Assembly: GCF_016802725.1 (NCBI RefSeq)
Contig: NC_052679.1
Coordinates: forward strand, 9,000,279 to 9,064,278
Length of the DNA: 64,000 bases
Source of the DNA: Solenopsis invicta
Lineage: Eukaryota > Arthropoda > Insecta > Hymenoptera > Formicidae
Direction: 5' to 3'
This document shows positions 58,076 through 64,000 of the stretch, one piece after another. Numbering within the stretch: position 1 is the stretch's first letter; each line of letters starts with the position of its first letter. A program made the position numbers and the translations under genes. Below the pieces are notes generated by a model, which worked only from the letters and a program-made list of their open reading frames with translations, did no database searches and had not been told where the DNA came from.

Positions 58076-58093
58076 CAGGAGTGGCGTTATCTC

Positions 58094-59107
58094 TTAAGTC
58101 AATTATAAATTTTAATATTGAATCTTTTTTGTAAATTCTTGAAATTTGTTCCTGAAATATCTCTTTGTGCATTTATATTGTTAACACGGTACACTGAGAA
58201 AAAATTGTTATTAAATTAAATTTATCAACATAATTAAATTTCTTCAGTTTAAATATTTATGTATTTTTGAGATAAATATATACAATCTTGAACTTCAGTT
58301 TAAGTATTTATTTATTTAGTTAAATACTTAAGTTAAGTATTTAAATTCAAGTATTTTATGTATTTAAGTTAAATATATACATAATATTGAAACGAAAAAA
58401 TTTAATCAATTGAAAAATTTAACAAAGAATTTGTTTTTATAATTAAAATGAAAATATACTTATCATAATGGAGGATATCAAGTTAAAGGTGTTTTCGGCT
58501 AAAATGAAAGTTCTAAGATATACAAATTATACATATATTATATTAAAAGGCTATTTAAGTCGGGTTCGGAATCGAATGGTGTATCACTTATCTCGGGGAA
58601 ACAATGAAATCATGGGAGCAATTGCTTCCGAAATTCTTAGATTTAGATCTAAAAAAGTGATTATGTAGACCACATGCAATAAATCCTACTCTCAGAATAT
58701 ATGACAGTAACACATTAGAGGTATTAAAAGTATTAAAAAATACAATGATGATTTTTTATGTTTTATTAGGATTATATTTTTCTTGACATTGTCAATGTGT
58801 ACACCTCGGGACTTTTTAATTTTTACCAAAAGCTCTACTTAACATTCTCTTTTAGAAAAACTTATTATCATATATTAGAAAGAAGAATTTATACTCTTTC
58901 GAAGAATTCTTCGATAAAATTTTATCGAAGAAAATAGTAAACAAATCAAATTTTGGTTTTAATTTATCTAATACCCTTGATTGAAGTACTACATTACGAA
59001 GATTCAGAATTTATTTTAAATAAATTTTAATATCTATAATGAATTTATGATAGATTTGGATATATGAACTTATTTGAAATATATAATATTGACATATTTA
59101 AAAAATA

Positions 59108-59108
<1 letters not shown>
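58094..59108. other. AT-rich interval with one small ORF
   Basis: TACACTGAGAAAAAATTG near 58191 looks like a MITE terminus without a visible partner. The plus ORF at 58468-58668 (66 aa, beginning MEDIKLKVFSAKMKV) is the only candidate; no domain recognised and I give it low weight. Confidence 0.35.
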
Positions 59109-59152
<44 letters not shown>

Positions 59153-59176
59153 TATAGAGAGAAAGGGGGGGGGGAG
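59109..59176. repeat. (TA)n, AG and poly-G microsatellite cluster
   Basis: A TG/TA run, then (TA)n, then GAGAGAAA and a G run of ten, then GAGAGG. Confidence 0.95.
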
Positions 59177-59215
59177 AGGCAAGAGAACAGGATACCATTA
59201 ATATCATTGTAGAAT

Positions 59216-59372
59216 TTTACCTTTTTGTTTTTTGACAATAATTCAGTAAATATTAACGCGACACAATTCTAACCAACGCCAGTTTATTAGTCATACAGTT
59301 CTGTCAATCACCCTAAAGGTAGAAGTTCATTGGGTATATAAGACAAACGTAAATTTACAATTTACTGAAGAG
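59216..59372 (-). repeat. Dispersed repeat R, copy 3
   Basis: On the minus strand it carries AATTTACGTTTGTC, TATATACCCAATGAAC, GTGATTGACAGAAC, TGTGTCGCGTTAATATTTAC and AAAAAACAAAAAGG, in the same order as copies 1 and 2. Confidence 0.75.
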
Positions 59373-60133
59373 GGAAAAAAAGATATGTGGAATATATAGC
59401 AGAGGACTCGTGGAATACTGACAACTAATGTCATTAAAGGCATTTTTATTTATAAAAAATATTAATTAATAATCTGTCATAGATTTTACACACAAATAAG
59501 AGTCACAAAACAAGGTTTTACAAATATTTCATAAAATATATATTTTTTTAAAAATTTGTTTTCTAAATAACTTTATTGACTTGAAAAGTTTTTTACATAA
59601 AACTTAAAACTTTTTAAAATAATTTCTTTGCTTTTAATAAATATTATACAATACGATGCAGAGATTGTAAAGTTGCAAGAGAGATGCACATGGTGGACGA
59701 CCATATCCCACAACCACAACCTATATGTACATATAATGACTTTATTTGCCGAATTCATATATGCATTACGATGCATATTAAATTCAATAATATTATTTGA
59801 AATTCACATTCAAGGTCTTTAAGTTAGACTGAGGAGTTGATTTTGTAACATTAACATGTTGTTACACAGGTTTTTTTGTATCACATAATAGCTGTTTTAA
59901 AAATTAATATGTAAAATTAATAACATATATTTTTCAAAATTACGTAAAAAGTATACACCTGTAAAAATTTCTGCTACGTAAAAAACTGAAATTCGGCTTT
60001 TATAAAAACACAGCGGATACTAATGACCAGTATTACCAGTATCCTGCAATATCTAACTAAACAAACTGTAACGAAGTAATTTTAACGGGTGTTCTTAGAA
60101 TTCAAAATAAATCCCAGTAAAAAATTTTTTATA
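59373..60133. other. AT-rich interval
   Basis: No gene or repeat structure recognised. Overlapping short ORFs near 59573-59822 on both strands have no recognisable domain. Confidence 0.4.
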
Positions 60134-60538
60134 TAGAGGAGAAGAGGGTATATGGCATCCATTTTTATTTTATTAAATAACTTTGGTTATAAATAATATT
60201 TTCTGATGAATTGAAACTTGAACGATCACACTCGTCAGAGTGTTGTTTGACAGATTCTAGATTCAAAGTAATAAAATATTTATTATTTAGGACGTGATTT
60301 GTTGTACGTAAAAATCTAATGCACTGCATAATCGGTGAAAGAAGAAAAGTGGTTTTAATATGGCTATCAATAAAAATAATTTAAAAAAATTAATTTACTT
60401 TTAAAGAAACACCTTGTTACAAAATATATATTTTTAATTTTCTATTGTTCAGAATTTTCCTGATTTTGAATTTTCCTGCGTTCAGAAGCTTCAGAAATAC
60501 CATTAGAAATTTTATTAAAAATATTTATCCCTTTTTAA

Positions 60539-61351
60539 CCCTTAAACACGTAAGTAGGTCTGAGAGACCCCATATGAAGTTTTGAACGCTTGCTATGTGA
60601 AGACGGAATAAGATAGGAGGTTCAGACCAAGACGTAAAAAAAGTTTGAAATCTCCTCTTTCAATTGATATAGTTGATCAACTTTTTTGGTCAACAAGAAT
60701 TCGAACAGCACGGCAGCAAAGTTTTGTTAGGGTCAATACGACCCATATAGTGTGTAAGTGAAACTTTTTTTGTGAGTATTTTACATAAAAAAAACTGGAC
60801 AAAATACGTTCGAACAGGTCTATTTGCAGATGTCACTTGCATATACTCTGTCTAAAGTTGGAATACTATAAAATGTTGTAGAAAAAAAGAGTTTTTCCGA
60901 AATATATGAAACATATCAATTTTCAATTTTAGACACGATTTAATCAAAAATTCCTCATATTCGCCTTGTTACATAAGTACATTTTTTAATAGAAATGACA
61001 ATAATATAATTTTTTTTTGAAAGTATGATTCTTTAGCTTTAAAACGCCGTATTTGAAAGTCCTTAAACGTTTGTGGTTGCAAAGATATGATTTTTTGAAG
61101 GAAAAGTGGATTTTTGACCAATTTTTCATTTTTGCTTTTATAACTTGGTTTTGCTTTTATAACTTCACAATAAATTATTTGTCGGCAATGCCGATTATGC
61201 AGTCACACTCCTGAGATTTTGAATTTTTGTTTAAAAAAAAAATTGTAGAAAAATATTGATTGTAATCAAAATTATAGCTTCTCAAAGTTGAAAAAGTCTC
61301 CCAGACCCAAAAATGTGTTTCCGTATTTTACAGGATCGGTGTGTTTAAGGG
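60539..61351. mobile_element. 813-bp piggyBac-like non-autonomous element
   Basis: TTAA at 60535-60538 and 61352-61355. The ends CCCTTAAACACG and GTGTGTTTAAGGG are inverted. TTAA target with CCC termini is the piggyBac signature. GGTCTGAGAGACCCC near the left end and GGGTCAATACGACCC inside are short palindromes. The empty site (GTTTAACATTAAGC) is seen in the 9.3-kb family A copy. No transposase ORF. Confidence 0.9.
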
Positions 61352-61380
61352 TTAACATTAAACAACAAGCGTAAAATAAT

Positions 61381-62164
61381 CATAGACATAGGATCTATAG
61401 ACCGAGCATTCGAGGAGTGGGGGTAAAGTTCTCGCGTAAAAAACTAGAAAGAGATAGCCTGCTTTGGACCACTATTCTGTCTTTGTCTAATGACGCGCGT
61501 GGGGTACAGTAAAGGTAACGAAACTCTCGGTAAGGTTAGGGAAAGAGAAAAGGGAAATGTAAGTGAATGTGAAAAAAGAATGAAGGAAAATTGAAAAGCA
61601 TTGGAAAAAGTGCCAAAATATAGAATTATATATAATGTAAAATTGTGTATTAAAATTTAAACAATAAAGTATTGAATAAACATTTAAAACACCTGGCATA
61701 ACAGTAATAAAAAAATTAACCCTGCTGATCTTTATATATATCTATATATATAATATATGTTATTGATTTTTAAATAAAATGAGTTTTGTGAATTTAGATT
61801 TTATTCGTCTAATTTTGTTATTCTTAGAAGCAGCATAATGATGTATACAAAGAGTGAAAAACTTTTCTAAGAGAATACGAATCAATTGATTTCTATGATC
61901 CATCAATGGAGCTTGATTAAAAATCATGTTCCTATTCAGTAAATAAATCATTTATTCTTAGTTTTATTAATGTTAAATTTATCAGTTTCTTTATTACGTT
62001 TGTAGACGTCAAAATAAAAAAATAAAAAATAAAAAAAAACAAGTGAAGATTCCCCACGCGCGTCATTAGACAAAGACAGAATAGTGGTCCAAAGCTTGCT
62101 ATCTCTTTCTAGTTTTTCACGCCCCCACTCCTCGAATGCTCGGTCTATAGATCCTATGTCTATG
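61381..62164. mobile_element. 784-bp element with long, nearly identical TIRs
   Basis: AAAATAAT at 61373-61380 and 62165-62172 is an 8-bp duplication. The left arm (61381-61504) and right arm (62052-62164) are nearly identical inverted: CATAGACATAGGATCTATAG, CGAGCATTCGAGGAGTGGG, AAAAACTAGAAAGAGATAGC, GGACCACTATTCTGTCTTTG and AATGACGCGCGTGGGG, with one indel of about 12 bp. No transposase ORF; the minus ORF at 61948-62193 is a translation of the right arm. The duplication length fits hAT or P-type families; I cannot decide. Confidence 0.9.
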
Positions 62165-62670
62165 AAAATAATGTCTTCAATGTTTCTAGACATTGCTCTT
62201 TAGAATGACAATCGATTTATCGAAGAAATATTTTGATATAAAAATTTCACTTAAAAAACCATATTAACAAAATTCCATGTTATTGTTTTAACTTTGTATA
62301 ACTCGAAATTATACGGTCGAATAAAAAGTTAAATAACAAAAAAAAAACACTCAAGTGTATGTACCTTCGTGTAAGAATACACTCAAATTTAAAAATAATG
62401 AGGAAGTGTATGTAATTAAAGGTTAAAAGTGTATCTTGAAAAAGTTTAAAAGTGCTTAAAAGTAAAAATGCCTTATAACAATTGTCAGTCGTTATGTATT
62501 GGCATATTAGCATCACTAAGAAACGGCGGGCTACTAAACGAATAATTCCAGAAGCAATTGATAGAATACGTCACCTAATAACGGAAATAATAGGGGTAGC
62601 CATATTGTCGACAGTAGCCATAATATCCTCTTCTCCTCTAAGTCCATGTCTACATATAACTGTACATATA

Positions 62671-63555
62671 CAGGGTGTTGAAAAATAAGAGTCACATATT
62701 TTGATAGCAGGTAGTATTGATCAAAACAAGAAAAGGTTTAATTAACATGGGTCCTAAGACTGATATCTTCAAAGATACAAGGTATTTTGTTATTTGAGCT
62801 CTTTTTCTTATTAGTCGTGTCATCTTGAGAATGTAATAGACAAAGAAGTAGGAGAGAGTGGGACATAAGGGGATATCTTTTTTCTAGGTGCCTTAAAAAT
62901 TAAAAAAATAAACAAAAAGAGATAAAGAAACAATTTTTATGTTAATATGAAATTTAATCATTTATCTTCCATAAAAAAAACTAAAGTAAAGAAACTGAAT
63001 GTATGATAACAAAATAAGTTTGTAGTATCAAGAATTGTGAACCAAACGTAAATATCAGGAGGGAGAAATGAAGTTAGAATGCGTGATTTGAAAGAGTGCG
63101 TGATTCTCTAAGCGTAGGATTGAAACATACGTGAGAGTGAATGGCAATTGTATAGAACACCTCCTCTAATGCTCAGTCAGCATTAAAATTTTTTCTAAAC
63201 AAAGAGTTTTTATTCTGTTATCATACATTCAGTTTCTTTACTTCAGTTTTTTTATGGAAGATAAATGATTACATTTCATATTAAAATAACAATTGTTTCT
63301 TTATTTCTCTTTGTTTATTTTTTATTTTTTAAGGGATCTAGAAAAAAGATATCCCCATTGTACCCCACTCTCCTTTACTCTTTTGTTCATTACATTCTAA
63401 AGATGACACGATTAATAAAAAAATGACAAAGAGCTCAAAAAACAAAATAGCTTGTATCTTTGAAGATATTAGGACTCATGTTAATTAGACCTTTTCTTCT
63501 TGTTTTGATCAATACCTGCTATCAAAATATGTAACCCTCTTTTTTCAACACCCTG
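62671..63555. mobile_element. 885-bp foldback element with about 340-bp arms
   Basis: TA on both sides; ends CAGGGTGTTGAAAAATAAGA and TTTTTTCAACACCCTG. Blocks such as TTTTGATAGCAGGTA, GTATTGATCAAAACAAGAAA, ATATCTTCAAAGATACAAG, AGATAAATGATT and AACTGAATGTATGATAACA recur inverted through arms that meet around a loop at about 63020-63200. No ORF. TA target fits Tc1/mariner-type insertion. Confidence 0.92.
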
Positions 63556-63845
63556 TATAGTTATATATAGTTATGTACTATTATATATCAATATGTCCAT
63601 ATATATTGAAATATACATATGTAATATAATATATAATTATGTATAATTATGCATGAATTTATATAGTCGTACATAGTTATGTATAATTATATATAATAAC
63701 TACACGAAATTATGTGCAATCATTATATGTAAATATATATATTTATACATTGTTATATATATTTTAATACATATGGATATGTTTGATACATAATTATATA
63801 TAAATATATATAATTATATATAACTATATATAGTTATATATGAAA
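63556..63845. repeat. Imperfect TATATAATTATG-type low-complexity tract
   Basis: About 290 bp of short TATATAGTTATATATAATTA-like units. Nearly all A and T. Confidence 0.9.
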
Positions 63846-64000
63846 AATTTTTTACCGAAAATATTCGAGATATGTGTGATACTCCCCCGAGACACAATTC
63901 TACATATATTCCACAATCACTATCCTTCTTCTATATTTATATTTTTCTGCGTTTTACACAGAAAAGTTGATTTTAAATAAATATTACTTTTTTCAAATAA
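63846..64000. other. Unassigned end of window
   Basis: Nothing recognised. Confidence 0.4.

Larger units (their letters stand above)
56808..58093. mobile_element. 1.29-kb TTAA-flanked TIR element with transposase remnant
   Basis: TTAA occurs on both sides (56804-56807 and 58094-58097). The left GGGTTAACGCCACCCCTGAG pairs with the right end, whose complement is GAGATAACGCCACTCCTGAG. An internal ORF remnant at 57135-57404 looks like the end of a transposase. A 38-bp-arm hairpin lies at 57965-58075 next to the right TIR. Likely an internally deleted copy of a larger transposon. Confidence 0.75.
60136..62638 (+). mobile_element. Family A MITE with two nested transposons
   Basis: TA on both sides. 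Left TIR GAGGAGAAGAGGGTATATGG; right end CAGTAGCCATAATATCC, TCTTCTCCTC. Removing 60539-61351 with one TTAA, and 61381-62164 with one 8-bp duplication, leaves about 900 bp, the normal family size. Confidence 0.92.

Noticed and set aside
61948..62193. 81-aa minus ORF as a gene
   Set aside because: Much of it is the right TIR arm of the long-TIR element; noted as a possible captured fragment only.
1..64000. CRISPR arrays, bacterial operons, tRNA genes or provirus
   Set aside because: No regularly spaced direct repeats, ribosome-binding sites, cloverleaf sequences or retroviral gene set seen; the window is eukaryotic and transposon-rich.

Overview
This window looks like insect nuclear DNA. It is strongly AT-rich, has no operon-like structure, is full of short terminal-inverted-repeat (TIR) elements and microsatellites, and carries decayed LINE and hAT coding fragments. 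The density and kind of foldback elements and MITEs suggests Hymenoptera, possibly an ant. That is inference; no gene in the window fixes the species.

No complete host gene is visible. The best host coding candidates are two short ATG exons on the + strand. The exon at 27801-27863 has 21 codons and the exon at 54860-54961 has 34 codons. Each ends at a GT splice donor in phase 0 and sits in a GC-rich island. They could be first exons of different genes, or alternative first exons of one gene that continues to the right of the window. A 37-codon ORF with a signal-peptide-like start lies at 36045-36158. GC-richer unique islands near 19.5, 21.2, 22.8, 24.3, 27.1, 36.2, 41.2 and 54.7 kb may be regulatory or exonic.

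Most of the rest is layered mobile DNA. A degraded Jockey-like reverse transcriptase fills 1-1565. Family A (TIR GAGGAGAAGAGGG, TA target site) occurs about eight times: 5.4, 9.3, 29.9, 32.1, 32.5, 37.1, 45.8 and 60.1 kb. Family B (TIR GGGTAAGGTTGCC, TA target site) occurs three times: 11.8, 28.9 and 50.0 kb. These older copies have been landing sites for other transposons, and uninterrupted sibling copies show the empty sites. The nested elements are a hAT-like element with an 8-bp duplication (32939-33970), a 1-kb element with TIR CCCTAGTAGCAC (46436-47435), a TTAA/CCCTTAA piggyBac-like element (60539-61351), a long-TIR element with an 8-bp duplication (61381-62164), and a 3.36-kb hAT-like element carrying a broken transposase (12086-15441) inside a family B copy.

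Further features are large foldback elements (6.6, 42.6, 43.7 and 62.7 kb), many small MITEs, two 5S rRNA-like fragments (2.3 and 46.7 kb), and a 1.29-kb TIR element at 56.8-58.1 kb that keeps the end of a transposase ORF. The 5S-like fragment at 46.7 kb lies antisense inside the 1-kb TIR element; this is the most unusual single structure. I found no CRISPR array, tRNA gene, intact rRNA gene or complete protein-coding gene.
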